Assembly: GCF_013912065.1 (NCBI RefSeq)
Contig: NZ_JACESA010000005.1
Coordinates: 62,001-126,000, forward strand
Length of the DNA: 64,000 nt
Reading direction: 5' to 3'
Origin: Brevundimonas sp.
Lineage (GTDB): Bacteria; Pseudomonadota; Alphaproteobacteria; Caulobacterales; Caulobacteraceae
Shown: positions 26,609 through 35,521 of the stretch, piece after piece
How positions within the stretch are numbered: position 1 is the first letter of the stretch
Layout of the letters: the number at the start of each line of letters is the position of its first letter
The notes under the pieces: generated by a model
Databases searched by the model: none
Told to the model about the DNA's origin: nothing
Seen by the model: the letters and a program-made list of their open reading frames with translations, nothing else
Translations under genes and position numbers: made by a program

Positions 26609-26909
26609 AGTGGGTGCAATCTCCCTCTAGGTCAACGATGGCGTGGCGGCTGGGGTTATCGGGGAGACAGTCTCCGCCCAACGTCTCAGCGGGCGGGAAA
26701 ATGTCAGTGGTTCGGGCTGTCTCTGGGCACGGTTCCCAAGCCCACCTCTGGACCGGATCACCCTCGTGGACCTCGACGCAGTCAATCACCTGCAAGCCGG
26801 GGACATCCCCACCTGAGTGGAGACGGGACAGACGGGACACACCCCCTATAGGGGTGTCCCCTTTGTCCCCCTCAGGACATGTCCCCCGGGACAGTTTGTC
26901 CCCCATCAT
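26592..26909 (-). CDS. Doubtful 105-residue ORF across the TGTCCC array
   Basis: ORF that would start at 26909, overlapping the stop of the RepA-like gene by four bases, and run to 26592. Its first 30 codons are encoded by the TGTCCC/GGGACA array, so they are constrained by DNA repeats. The remainder (VIDCVEVHEGDPVQRWAWEPCPETARTTD, then AIVDLEGDCTHYATHQ) reads like a small structured phage protein with four Cys. It may start internally. Real but misplaced start and pure artefact are both possible. Confidence 0.4.
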   Translation of the reverse strand: MMGDKLSRGTCPEGDKGDTPIGGVSRLSRLHSGGDVPGLQVIDCVEVHEGDPVQRWAWEPCPETARTTDIFPPAETLGGDCLPDNPSRHAIVDLEGDCTHYATHQ

Positions 26910-26916
26910 TTGTCCC
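26825..26916. repeat. Array of GGGACA/TGTCCC hexamers
   Basis: Eight copies of one hexamer in 92 bases: GGGACA at 26825, 26834 and 26888, TGTCCC at 26855, 26864, 26880, 26897 and 26911, in both orientations. The centre forms a larger palindrome (GGGACAC...GTGTCCC, 26834-26860, around CCCCCTATAGGGG). It lies at the 3' end of the RepA-like ATPase gene. It looks like iterons of a replication origin or a multi-operator. Confidence 0.7.
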
Positions 26917-28129
26917 CCTCTTCAATGATCCAACACAGGGGCTCAGCGACCCCGACTATCCCCTTCGCCACCAGTTCCTTGACGGCTCGGGCGAACGACT
27001 TTTTGCGGGCCTCTGGAGACGCATCGCTGATCTCCATGCGGTATGCGTATTCCCGCCACAGGGTGACCTTGACGACCTGGGCCCCGTTTGGGATCGGTCC
27101 GCCTGGTGACCGCTCGCCGCCTTCGGACACCGCCTGATTGAGAGCCTTGAGCGCCACCTTCTGCGACGCCGACAGACGCGGCCCCTTGGCACGCTCCCGC
27201 GCCGCTGGAGCCTCAAGGATCTCGAACCGGCCGCCATCTGAGGCGAGATGGAATGTCAGGCCGACGCGGCTGTAGTTGCTCTTCGTCAGGGTCAGGGTCA
27301 GCAGGCGCCGCTCATCAGGGTCCGACTGCTCTTCGTTGACGGTGAGGTGCAGGAACGCCCGCGACTGGTTCCGCCAAGCCGTGGAGCCAGACGTGCCCCG
27401 TCCGCCCTTCATCCCATCGACCGACGGGTGACCGAGCAAGAGGATCGAGATGTCGTGTTCCTTCGCGATGGCATTGAGCCGGCGCATGAAGGCCGAGACC
27501 TGATATCGATCGATCTCGTTTCCGCCGAAGATGGCCGCCGCATAGTCGAGGACCAGCAGGTTGGCGCCCACCTCTCGGACCTTGGCCAGCAGGCTCTCCA
27601 TGAGAGGCGTGATGACCAGGTCGCCGGTGTCGGCGAAGTAGGCGACAATCGTGTCCATCCCCACGCCAGGCAGAGCGGTGATGAGGGGAGCGACCTTTTC
27701 GAACTCGACGCCGGCGCCGTCGCAAATGCGGATGAGGCGGCGCACGATCTCGTCGGTGTCATCCTCCGCGAAGAGCCCGACGGATTTCCACCCCAGGACG
27801 GTCGTGTCGAGCCATTTAGCGCTGTGCTTCGACGCCATGCAGACCATCAGCCAAAGGGCCAGCAGGGTCTTGCCGGAACCGCCGTCGCCATAGAGCGAGG
27901 TGACGCAGCCGCCTGGGATCAGTCCAGGGACAAGGAAGTAGCGATCAGCCGGTTCGCGGCCCACCCACGATGCCAGATCAATGAAGGGAAGCGCGGGGTC
28001 GTTGGCCGCAAGCTCGACGGCCTGGCCGGCGGGGCTGCGTGAGGGCACCCACTGCTCCCCGGTGAACACCTCGCCGCCACCGAGAGGATCGGTCCGAGTG
28101 TCACCCTTATTTGCCAGGGCAGAGCCCAT
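26906..28129 (-). CDS. RepA-like RecA-fold ATPase (replicative helicase type)
   Basis: A 407-residue ATPase of the AAA_25/RepA class. Walker A is CVTSLYGDGGSGKTLLALWL (about 85), Walker B is ANLLVLDYAAAIFGG (about 195), followed by ISILLLGHPSVDG and a C-terminal helical region with a winged-helix-like end (KSFARAVKELVAKGIVGVAEP). Such proteins act as hexameric helicases or origin melters for plasmids, satellites and prophages. The hexamer array at its 3' end is a candidate target. It starts just after the AlpA-like regulator, in one operon. Confidence 0.85.
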   Translation of the reverse strand: MGSALANKGDTRTDPLGGGEVFTGEQWVPSRSPAGQAVELAANDPALPFIDLASWVGREPADRYFLVPGLIPGGCVTSLYGDGGSGKTLLALWLMVCMASKHSAKWLDTTVLGWKSVGLFAEDDTDEIVRRLIRICDGAGVEFEKVAPLITALPGVGMDTIVAYFADTGDLVITPLMESLLAKVREVGANLLVLDYAAAIFGGNEIDRYQVSAFMRRLNAIAKEHDISILLLGHPSVDGMKGGRGTSGSTAWRNQSRAFLHLTVNEEQSDPDERRLLTLTLTKSNYSRVGLTFHLASDGGRFEILEAPAARERAKGPRLSASQKVALKALNQAVSEGGERSPGGPIPNGAQVVKVTLWREYAYRMEISDASPEARKKSFARAVKELVAKGIVGVAEPLCWIIEEGDK

Positions 28130-28132
28130 GGA

Positions 28133-28366
28133 TCACCCCGCCGCCTGAAGCTGTGTCAGGTGACGGCGGACTTCGCCCACGTTCCAGGCAGTCACCTGGG
28201 GGCCGAGTTTGCGGGGCTGTGGGAAGCCGTCGCGTTTCACCCAGCGCCAGACACTGGCCGGGGTTGCTGAATAGAGGCGGGCGACGGTGCCGATGCGCAC
28301 GAAGGCGGCATCAGGAAGGGTGTCAAACTCCCTAAGCGCTGCGTCGTCGTTGTTATGGGTTGTCAC
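28133..28366 (-). CDS. AlpA/excisionase-like small HTH protein
   Basis: A small DNA-binding protein of about 77 residues with a MerR/AlpA-type helix-turn-helix: AAFVRIGTVARLYSATPASVWRWVKRDGFPQPRKLGPQVTAWNVGEVRRHL. AlpA-type proteins activate integrase expression or promote excision in P4-like satellites. GGGAGCC seven bases before a GTG at 28366 supports that start; a longer version from an ATG at 28399 is possible. It is immediately upstream of the ATPase. Confidence 0.8.
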   Translation of the reverse strand: MTTHNNDDAALREFDTLPDAAFVRIGTVARLYSATPASVWRWVKRDGFPQPRKLGPQVTAWNVGEVRRHLTQLQAAG

Positions 28367-28468
28367 TGTGTGGCTCCCGTTGAGAGGAAGCCGCACCATC
28401 TATGGGGAGTGCCCGGTCAAATAGACGACACGATTATTCTGGCGTTTCGATACGCCTACCCGTTTCGA

Positions 28469-29017
28469 TTACTCGGCTCTACGGCCGGGTTTGCGCCATG
28501 TGGCAGGGGCCTCGTTCGCCCAGACCACTGTTTCGAAACGGCGCCTGGATAGTCCGGGGTGATTACGTCGCAGCGCCACAAAGGCCTCGTCCTTGGTCAT
28601 CTTGCCGCTAGCGGATCGAACCATCCCCTTAAACTCGGCCCGCACCCTGGCCTCGGCCACAGACGATGACACCGGCGTCGCGAGATCGTTTGCGGCGACC
28701 GGCTGAGCTTCACGCCGCTTCCGGTCACTCTCCGCAGCAGCCAACAGCGCGTCCAGTGGATGCCCGGCCACCCGGCTTTCGAGCAAGAGCGGGAACCGCT
28801 CGCCGGAATCGCTGATCAAGGCGCCCGCCTCGACGGCCGCCCTGGCCCCATCGTCCATCCAGCCCGACGGCGCTGCCGCGACCAGTTGGCCGTCATGGTC
28901 GCGGACGTATGCAACGACAGCCCCACTGGCGAGGTAGCGTCCCAGCTTGTCGATGCCCCAGATCTCGCGGACCGCATCAAGCGTCACGATCCCCACAGGC
29001 AGAAACCCGCCGGTCAT
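28469..29017 (-). CDS. Hypothetical protein coupled to the integrase
   Basis: A protein of about 182 residues from [44 protein letters not shown]. Its ATG overlaps the integrase stop by four bases, so I reject the longer reading that begins inside the integrase gene. The C terminus ([44 protein letters not shown]) looks like a small basic helical, possibly DNA-binding domain. Similar proteins are common beside integrases of alphaproteobacterial islands; role unknown. Confidence 0.75.
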   Translation of the reverse strand: MTGGFLPVGIVTLDAVREIWGIDKLGRYLASGAVVAYVRDHDGQLVAAAPSGWMDDGARAAVEAGALISDSGERFPLLLESRVAGHPLDALLAAAESDRKRREAQPVAANDLATPVSSSVAEARVRAEFKGMVRSASGKMTKDEAFVALRRNHPGLSRRRFETVVWANEAPATWRKPGRRAE

Positions 29018-30246
29018 GCCGCACCGTGGAGCGAGACGACCTCGCCGCTGACCGCCGGCCGGGCGATGAACCGGGCCCAATCCTCCATAAGGCGCTGGCG
29101 CTTCCCGAACAGGTCTCCGCGCCGATAAGCGGCTTCGACTTTGTCTCCGATGGTGTGGGCCAGGGCCATTTCCGCAACATCGCGGGGGTAGTTGGTCCGC
29201 TCAGCCGCCCAATCGCGGAAGGTCGAGCGGAACCCATGAGACGTCACGTCCACGCCCATGCGCCGCAGCACGGCCGTCAGCGTCATGTTCGAAAGCTCAG
29301 TCCGCCGAGCCGAGGGGAACACCAAATCCGTCCCGGCCATCCGGGGCAGGCCGTCCAGCAGGGCGACCGCGGCGTCGGACAGAGGGACGCGATGCTCCTT
29401 GCCGGCCTTCATGCGCTCGCCAGGAACGGTCCAGACCTTGGCTGCGAGATCGATCTCGGACCACTTTGCGCCTCTGACCTCGCCGGTCCGAGCTGCGGTC
29501 AGGACGACAAACTCCAGGGCACGGGCGCCCAGACCTTGTGCAGACCGGAGCCGCCCCATGAACTCGCCCATGTCATCGATCGGCAGCGCTGCATGGTGCT
29601 GGGTCTTTGCTATGCGCTTGGGCGCCGCAAGCTGCTGGTCGAGGTGATCGCGCCAGCGCGCCGGGTTCAGGCCGTCACGATAGCCGCGTGACGTGGCCCA
29701 CCCCATGATCCGCTCAATCCGCCCCCTGAGGCGCGTCGCGGTTTCGGTGCGCTCTTTCCAGATCGGCTCCAGGACCGAAAGGACATGAGCGACCTCGATG
29801 TCTCGCACCGACAGCTTGCCGATCTTCGGCGATGCGTAGGTCGCGAGCGTGTTTTCCCACTGCTGCCGATGCTTGTCGTTGCGCCAGCTGTCACCGTGCG
29901 CGGCGATGTAGGCCTTGGCGGCCTGATCGAACGTGACGACCTTGGCCGTCTCGGCCTTCAACGCGCTCTTGCGGGCGCGGCGGTCTTCAATCGGATCGAC
30001 GCCGTCTGCAATCTTCTCGCGGGCCCGTCGTGCGGCATCGCGCGCGCCGGCGAGCGTCACATCAGGAAATCCGCCTAAGCCCATGTCCCGCCGCTGTCCG
30101 CCGACCATGGCGCGCAGGATCCACGACCGGCCACCACTCGGGAGAACCTGAAGGTAAAGGCCCGCGACGCCGCCGACGGCATGGAGGCCGGGGGCTGTCA
30201 GGCGGGAGACCGCCAGGGGGCTTAATTCTTTCGCTTTGCGCGCCAT
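29014..30246 (-). CDS. Tyrosine site-specific integrase (P4 type, DUF4102)
   Basis: A 410-residue integrase from [20 protein letters not shown]. Layout: N-terminal DUF4102 arm-binding domain ([40 protein letters not shown]), SAM-like core-binding domain (about 105-200) and catalytic domain with Arg in [17 protein letters not shown], HxxR in [12 protein letters not shown], His in [10 protein letters not shown] and the Tyr in [11 protein letters not shown]. All catalytic residues are present. This type commonly inserts into tRNA 3' ends, in accord with the tRNA-Ser att site. It is next to the right att. Confidence 0.93.
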   Translation of the reverse strand: MARKAKELSPLAVSRLTAPGLHAVGGVAGLYLQVLPSGGRSWILRAMVGGQRRDMGLGGFPDVTLAGARDAARRAREKIADGVDPIEDRRARKSALKAETAKVVTFDQAAKAYIAAHGDSWRNDKHRQQWENTLATYASPKIGKLSVRDIEVAHVLSVLEPIWKERTETATRLRGRIERIMGWATSRGYRDGLNPARWRDHLDQQLAAPKRIAKTQHHAALPIDDMGEFMGRLRSAQGLGARALEFVVLTAARTGEVRGAKWSEIDLAAKVWTVPGERMKAGKEHRVPLSDAAVALLDGLPRMAGTDLVFPSARRTELSNMTLTAVLRRMGVDVTSHGFRSTFRDWAAERTNYPRDVAEMALAHTIGDKVEAAYRRGDLFGKRQRLMEDWARFIARPAVSGEVVSLHGAA

Positions 30247-30278
30247 CAGGACACCCAACAATCAACCCATCAATATGG

Positions 30279-30365
30279 TTGCGACTGGTTGATATGCGTT
30301 GCGACGGGTTGCGTCTAGCTATTTCAGCGCTGACGGGCGTTCTGAGGGCCTGTTGCGACGGGTTG
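30279..30365. repeat. Three direct repeats beside the right att site
   Basis: TTGCGAC[T/G]GGTTG at 30279-30291, 30299-30311 and 30353-30365. The first two are 20 bases apart, on the same face of the helix. They lie between the integrase start and the att core, the normal place for arm-type integrase sites or an integrase operator. Confidence 0.7.
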
Positions 30366-30393
30366 ATACGGCGTGGAGTTCGGCGGAGGCGGA

Positions 30394-30408
30394 CACCCTC
30401 TCCGCCAT
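30394..30408 (+). repeat. Right attachment site
   Basis: Exact 15-base copy of the tRNA-Ser 3' end (18085-18099), marking the right end of the element. No tRNA body precedes it. Confidence 0.9.
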
Positions 30409-30513
30409 CGTCCTGGCGCCCTCGAAATCGAGGGTGTGCAGGTCAGAGACCTGATCAAAATCTTGCATCATCCATTGTCGTCGCAGGATCGTGGCGACCC
30501 GAAGCTCATGAGC

Positions 30514-30543
30514 CGGGCCGCCGCCTGGCGATTGGCGGCGGCC
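30514..30543 (-). terminator. Hairpin after the PI-PLC/phosphatase gene
   Basis: GGGCCGCCGCC / GGCGGCGGCCC with an eight-base loop, 17 bases past the stop of the fusion gene. There is no T-run, so it may be a weak terminator or an mRNA-stabilising end structure. Confidence 0.45.
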
Positions 30544-30559
30544 CTTGTCATGTATCTGG

Positions 30560-32386
30560 TTACTGATTCAGCCCCGCCGTCCTCAGCGCCGCCTGAACCT
30601 CCGCGCGTGCGGCCTCCATGTCGCGGCGGAAGGCTTCCGAGCGCTGTTCGGCGCCATAGATGACCATGCCGGACTGGATGCCGGCCTCGACGGCGCTGTA
30701 GCTGTGGGAGCCGCAGATGTAGCGGCTCTCGGCGAACTCCCGACCGCGCGCGTACAGGGCGTCGGCGCGCTGGGGCGCCAGTTCGGCCAGGATCATTCCC
30801 ACATGGACGCCGTGGGCCGAGTGGCCGGACGGATAGTCGGGATTGCCGGCCAGATGCTCGCTCTTGGCTTCGCAGATCGGCTGGTCCGTGCCGATATAGG
30901 GGCGTTTCGTGGCCCAGTGGGTCTTGGCGTCGCCGACCACCGAACGATCTTCGCCCGCCCGGTCCAGCAGGGCGGTCAGGACCGGGGCGGTCTGCGGGGT
31001 CAGACGGACGCCCAGGGCCTGGGCGAAGTCGTCATAGACCTCGCCGGAGACGTCGGAGGTCGCCAGGGCCCAACGGGGCGTGCCCTGCAGGACGCGGGTC
31101 TCCATGAAGACACCCCTGTCGGCCACGGCGCGGGGCGAACCGGGCTCGGGCGGCGGGGCCAGAACATGGGTCAGATCGGGCCGGTCCTGCGCCGCCAGAT
31201 AACCGCGCGTGGGGGCGCCGTCCGTCAGTTCGACGGCCAGGCCGTCGCAACGCCCCTCGGTCCGCACCGGATTGCAGACAGCGGCTGCGCCTCCCGTCAG
31301 CCGGACCGCATAGGCCGGGAAGCGCGGATCGGCCCACATATAGTCGGTCGAGACATATTGGGCCCCGCTGGCGAAGGCGGCGCTGCGGCTGGACACGTCG
31401 CCGACGCGGGCCTCGACCGTATCGGCGTCGGCGCGGGTGCGGACGATGAAGCCGGCGCGGACGGCGGCCTGGATTCGGGCCTGGTCGGCGACAGGATCAT
31501 TGAGCGTCAGATAGGCGGCGGCGGGCGAGGTCTCGTCCGTATTGACGAAGAAGACGCGGCCCTCCAGCGAACGCCGCGCGCCGCGATAGGCCGCGACCTT
31601 CTCGGGCCCTTCGTCGAGGGCGAAGAAGACCTTGCCCCGCGCCGCGCCCAGTATGGGCCAGCCCCCCGCCAGAACGGCGTCGCGCAGGGTGGGATGGCGG
31701 CCCTGCACCAGGTCCGGCGTGATCAGCTGGTCGGCGGAAAAGACCGAACGGACCTCGGCGTCCAGAGCGTCCCAGGCGGCGGCGTCGAAATCGAGCGGCG
31801 GCGTCCCGCCCGGCATGGTCGCGTCGCCCGTCTTGACGTTCAGCATGATCAGGATCGGCGCATGGTCGGGGTGGGCGCGCGACCAGTCCCGGATCTCGGT
31901 CAGACAGGCCACGAAGGTCAGGCAGCTGCTGCGGAAATCCACGTCCGGCATGTGCAGGGTCTTGAACCCCGGCCGGCCCATGGCTTCGGCGAAGGCGGCG
32001 CTGGTCGGGGCGACCTGACCCGGCCGGCCGAGAGCCGACAGCGGATGGGCGTAACGACCGCCCTGCGGGTCGTTCAACACGTCGATCTCGATCTGACGGG
32101 CGCCGACGTCCAACTGTGTGCTCAAGGGGCGGTGAGAATAGTCCAGGGCCACGGCGCTGGGCCGCACGGCGATCATCGCCTGAAGCTCGGCTGCGGGGAT
32201 GGCCAGCTTGTAACTATTGTGGGTGCCCACGGCGGTCACGTCGTTCATGCCCAAACGACGGTCCATCCAGGCGGCGGCGCAGGCGTCGCCCCCGGCCGCG
32301 CGAACATCGGCCGCGCCGAGATCACAGGCGGGCTGTGCGACGCCGAGGGCGGAGCTCGCCAGAAGGGCGGCCATCAGGTTGAACAT
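30560..32386 (-). CDS. Secreted fusion: PI-specific phospholipase C + class A acid phosphatase
   Basis: A 608-residue exported protein (signal MFNLMAALLASSALGVAQPA). Residues about 40-390 are a Ca2+-dependent phosphoinositide phospholipase C-like domain: first catalytic His56 in AVGTHNSYK, metal-ligand region ARQIEIDV, second His145 in TLHMPDVDF. Residues about 410-608 are a PAP2/class A acid phosphatase: K488-THWATK-RP, PSGHSAHG (519-526), SRYICGSH (554-561). The Asp that normally follows the last His by four residues is Ala565. The two domains could release inositol phosphate from phosphoinositides and then free Pi. It follows a signalling TBDR by 76 bases. Confidence 0.85.
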   Translation of the reverse strand: MFNLMAALLASSALGVAQPACDLGAADVRAAGGDACAAAWMDRRLGMNDVTAVGTHNSYKLAIPAAELQAMIAVRPSAVALDYSHRPLSTQLDVGARQIEIDVLNDPQGGRYAHPLSALGRPGQVAPTSAAFAEAMGRPGFKTLHMPDVDFRSSCLTFVACLTEIRDWSRAHPDHAPILIMLNVKTGDATMPGGTPPLDFDAAAWDALDAEVRSVFSADQLITPDLVQGRHPTLRDAVLAGGWPILGAARGKVFFALDEGPEKVAAYRGARRSLEGRVFFVNTDETSPAAAYLTLNDPVADQARIQAAVRAGFIVRTRADADTVEARVGDVSSRSAAFASGAQYVSTDYMWADPRFPAYAVRLTGGAAAVCNPVRTEGRCDGLAVELTDGAPTRGYLAAQDRPDLTHVLAPPPEPGSPRAVADRGVFMETRVLQGTPRWALATSDVSGEVYDDFAQALGVRLTPQTAPVLTALLDRAGEDRSVVGDAKTHWATKRPYIGTDQPICEAKSEHLAGNPDYPSGHSAHGVHVGMILAELAPQRADALYARGREFAESRYICGSHSYSAVEAGIQSGMVIYGAEQRSEAFRRDMEAARAEVQAALRTAGLNQ

Positions 32387-32462
32387 CTAGGACTCCATGG
32401 GTCGTGAAACAGGATGAGCGATATCTATCGGAGCGCCGCGAACGCCCCGGCAGACGCAAACG

Positions 32463-35400
32463 TCATTGCAGGGACCAGCGCAGGCTGGCGGTCAGGCTGG
32501 GACCGACACGACCGAGTTGCAGCAGGCGGCGCGTGTCGTATTCGTAGGCCAGATCGGTCGTGTCGGTCAGGTTTGAGGCCGCGATCACCAGTTGCCCGCC
32601 CGAGCCGATGTCGACAGAGGCCTGGGCGTCGAGATAGCCCGCGGCGCCCACGGTGAAGTCCGACACCCCTCCCCCCTGCATGTCCGCCTCGGAACGGAAG
32701 GCCGAGCGCCAGGACCAGGAGAGGCCGGCGGTGATCGGTCCGCGTTCGAAGAAGGGATTGATCGAATAGGCCAGGCGCGAAACCCCGGCCAGACTGCGAC
32801 CGCCGGGGCCGTGGGCGTCCGTCAGGGTCGCGCTGGCCCACAGGCCGAAACCGGACGGAAGCCGTCGGTGCAGGCCGACCTCCAGCCCACGGCTCACCGC
32901 CTGGCCCAGATTGGCCGGCCGCGACATCACCACCTCGGTGCGCACCAGCGGACCGGCCCGCGTCTCGAACACCAGGTCCTCGGGAACCGCCACCACGCCG
33001 ATGAAGTCGTCGATCGTCTTGTGGAAGACGGCGACGCTGAGCGCGCCCCGCGAAAAGGTCCATTCATAGGAGGCGTCGAGATTGATCGACATATAGGGAT
33101 CGAGGTCGGGGTTTCCGCCGACGCCGGTGAAGAGCGAGCCCGGCGACGGGTCGTCGATCTCCACCTGGCCACGATCATAGATGGCCGAGACGAGCGAGCT
33201 GGCGGGGGCGGTCGCCAGACGAAGGTCCGCCAGCGAAGGCCGGGTCATGGTCCGCGACGCCGCCAACCTCAGCCTGCGGCCCTGATCGAGATCGAAGGCG
33301 ATGTTCAGACTGGGAAGAAGGCGAAGATCGGAGCCCACATGGGACTCAGGACGGATCGCCGCGACACCGTTTTGATCCGCAGTCAGGAAAGCCCCGTGCA
33401 CGGTCGTTCGGGTCGTGACCAGGCGCAGACCCAGATTGCCGAAGAAGGGCGTCGCATCGGCCTGCCCCTCGAAATCAACGCGGCCATAGGCGGCCCCCAC
33501 CCGCTCGCGGACCTCGTAGGAATTCTGCATGTCCGCGCCGGTGGGCGTCAGGTCGTCGGGATAGACGCCCAGGCCGTCGCTTTCTCCGGGAATGACGAAG
33601 GCGTCCTGAAAGGGATCGAAGTCCGCCACGGCCCAGCGGCCGGGATGAGCGCGTATCAGCGCATCGAAGACGCCGTCGTGAACCTGCAAGCCGAGGAAGG
33701 TGGGCGTCACGGTCGCGCCCGGCCGCAGAGCCGCTTCGCGGTCGCGCCGCTGATAGTCGCGGGATCGGTCGCTGACCTGACCGCCGAAACGAACATCGAC
33801 CAGGCTGAGCGGCCCGATCCGGCGGTTCGCCGTGCGGCGGATATCCAGGAGGGCCGTAACATCGTCGTCGACGGACTCGATCGCGCGTACGCCCAACCGC
33901 TTGAACGTAAAGGCCATGGGGTCGCCGAGATCGAGATCGGTCTCGATCAGTGCGGCCTTGCGGCTGGATGCGGCGTCGCCGACATCGAAACCATAGGCGT
34001 TCGGCTGGCTTGAACGGAAGGAGATCCGCTCCAGCGGCGTATCCAGTCGGGACCGGGCTTCGGACAGGCTGACACGTGGCGTGAGCGTCCAATCGCCCAG
34101 GATGATCGTCGCGACGCCTGAAACCACGATGTTCAGATGCGATTGTTCGGAGAATTCGGTGTTGTTGTCGATCGTCCCGGCCCGGACGGAACCCCCGGTG
34201 ACCACGCCGTCGGTAATGGTCGCCGTCGCATCCGGCGCCGCGACCAACTCGCCCAGTCCATAGACGACCCTGTCCTCGCGGATGGCGTTGTCGAACGTCG
34301 AGACCAGGCTGTCGAACCGCAGGTGAACCGAGTCCGACGGACGCCATTCGCCGCCGAGGAAGGCGCTGCGGCGCAGACGGTCTTCCTGTTCGACGGTGGT
34401 GCGGACGTCGCTGGGCGCAACGACGTTTTCGCCGCCGATCGTCACCGGCAGATATCGCTGAATCTGAAACCGATCATAGAGGACCGTGCGCCCCTCCTGC
34501 GACAGTCCTCCGACCAGTCCCCAGGCGCCGTCGGCGGAGACGAAACGTCCGGCGATGGACAGATCGGCCTCGGGCTGGTGCGTGCGCGCCTCCGTCGCCA
34601 CCCCGGCGCGAAGGCTCAGGAAGGGGTCCCCGTCCAGGCCGCCGACGGTCTCTATGTCGATGTTCGACCCGATCCCCCCTTCGATCAGATCCGGCGTCGC
34701 CGACTTGGTCAGTTGCGCGCCCGCCAGCAGATCGGCCGAAAGCGCGCGGAAACGGAACTGCCGACCGCTCTGGGTTGAGTTGCGGATATTCTCATTGAAG
34801 GCGACCGGGGCGCCGTTCAGCGTCACAGATTGGAACAACGGCCCCAATCCCCGGACGCTGACGAACTGGCCTTCGCCCACCTCTCGCTCGATGGCCACAC
34901 CGGGCACACGCTGCAGCGCCTCGGCGAGATTGGCGGCGGGCAGTTCGCCGATCCGGGTCGAAGACGCGCTGTCCGAAATGACATCGGCGATCTGCTTGCG
35001 ACGCAGCGATTCCTCGATCTGTTCCGACAGGCGTCCGATGACCGTGATCGAATCCAGTTCAGTGGCGACGACGGGGGGCGGACGGGCGGCTGTGGGGGGC
35101 TCCAGCCACACCCGCACCCCCCGTGCGCCGATGAAGCGGTGTCGCAGGCCGGTGCCCTCAAGCATTCGAGCGACCGCCGCACGCCAGGACATGCGGCCTC
35201 GAACCGGTCGGCTGCGCTGCACCTCGCCCGTGGGAGAGATGAAAGCCAGTTCGCACCCGGCGGAAATACAGAGCTCCACCAGGGCGCGCCGGGCGTCCTG
35301 GGCGGGAATATCGAAGCTCTGCAACGCCTGTTGCGCCCGAGCCGGCACGGGGAAACCGCCGAAAGCCAGCATGGACACGACGACCGCCGCGACAGTGACA

Positions 35401-35474
35401 CGTCGCGCACCGAGCGGCGTCGATGGTGCGAACGGTTTCAAGCGTGCCGTGCCTTGCGACAAGAGGGCGAACAA
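32463..35474 (-). CDS. TonB-dependent receptor with STN signalling domain
   Basis: About 1003 residues. A long signal region (ARRVTVAAVVVSMLAFGGFPVPARAQ) is followed by an STN/secretin-like domain (about 50-125: LQSFDIPAQDARRALVELCISAG, RPVRGRMSWRAAVARMLEGTGL), a plug (GELPAANLAEALQRVPGVAIERE, FVSVRGLGPLFQSVTLNG) and a beta-barrel ending LQLGRVGPSLTASLRWSLQ. The STN marks it as a transducer that signals through FecR to the ECF sigma factor; both genes lie directly upstream. The start is a TTG at 35474. Likely ligand is a phosphorus or inositol compound, given the downstream fusion enzyme; this is inference. Confidence 0.9.
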   Translation of the reverse strand: MFALLSQGTARLKPFAPSTPLGARRVTVAAVVVSMLAFGGFPVPARAQQALQSFDIPAQDARRALVELCISAGCELAFISPTGEVQRSRPVRGRMSWRAAVARMLEGTGLRHRFIGARGVRVWLEPPTAARPPPVVATELDSITVIGRLSEQIEESLRRKQIADVISDSASSTRIGELPAANLAEALQRVPGVAIEREVGEGQFVSVRGLGPLFQSVTLNGAPVAFNENIRNSTQSGRQFRFRALSADLLAGAQLTKSATPDLIEGGIGSNIDIETVGGLDGDPFLSLRAGVATEARTHQPEADLSIAGRFVSADGAWGLVGGLSQEGRTVLYDRFQIQRYLPVTIGGENVVAPSDVRTTVEQEDRLRRSAFLGGEWRPSDSVHLRFDSLVSTFDNAIREDRVVYGLGELVAAPDATATITDGVVTGGSVRAGTIDNNTEFSEQSHLNIVVSGVATIILGDWTLTPRVSLSEARSRLDTPLERISFRSSQPNAYGFDVGDAASSRKAALIETDLDLGDPMAFTFKRLGVRAIESVDDDVTALLDIRRTANRRIGPLSLVDVRFGGQVSDRSRDYQRRDREAALRPGATVTPTFLGLQVHDGVFDALIRAHPGRWAVADFDPFQDAFVIPGESDGLGVYPDDLTPTGADMQNSYEVRERVGAAYGRVDFEGQADATPFFGNLGLRLVTTRTTVHGAFLTADQNGVAAIRPESHVGSDLRLLPSLNIAFDLDQGRRLRLAASRTMTRPSLADLRLATAPASSLVSAIYDRGQVEIDDPSPGSLFTGVGGNPDLDPYMSINLDASYEWTFSRGALSVAVFHKTIDDFIGVVAVPEDLVFETRAGPLVRTEVVMSRPANLGQAVSRGLEVGLHRRLPSGFGLWASATLTDAHGPGGRSLAGVSRLAYSINPFFERGPITAGLSWSWRSAFRSEADMQGGGVSDFTVGAAGYLDAQASVDIGSGGQLVIAASNLTDTTDLAYEYDTRRLLQLGRVGPSLTASLRWSLQ

Positions 35475-35521
35475 TCAGTGACCGACCCTTACCGCGACCG
35501 CATGACAGCTCTGCGATAGAC

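Noticed and set aside
30545-32407. Open frame of 620 codons on the plus strand opposite the PI-PLC/phosphatase gene
   Set aside because: Low-complexity antisense composition; the minus strand carries clear enzyme motifs and a signal peptide.
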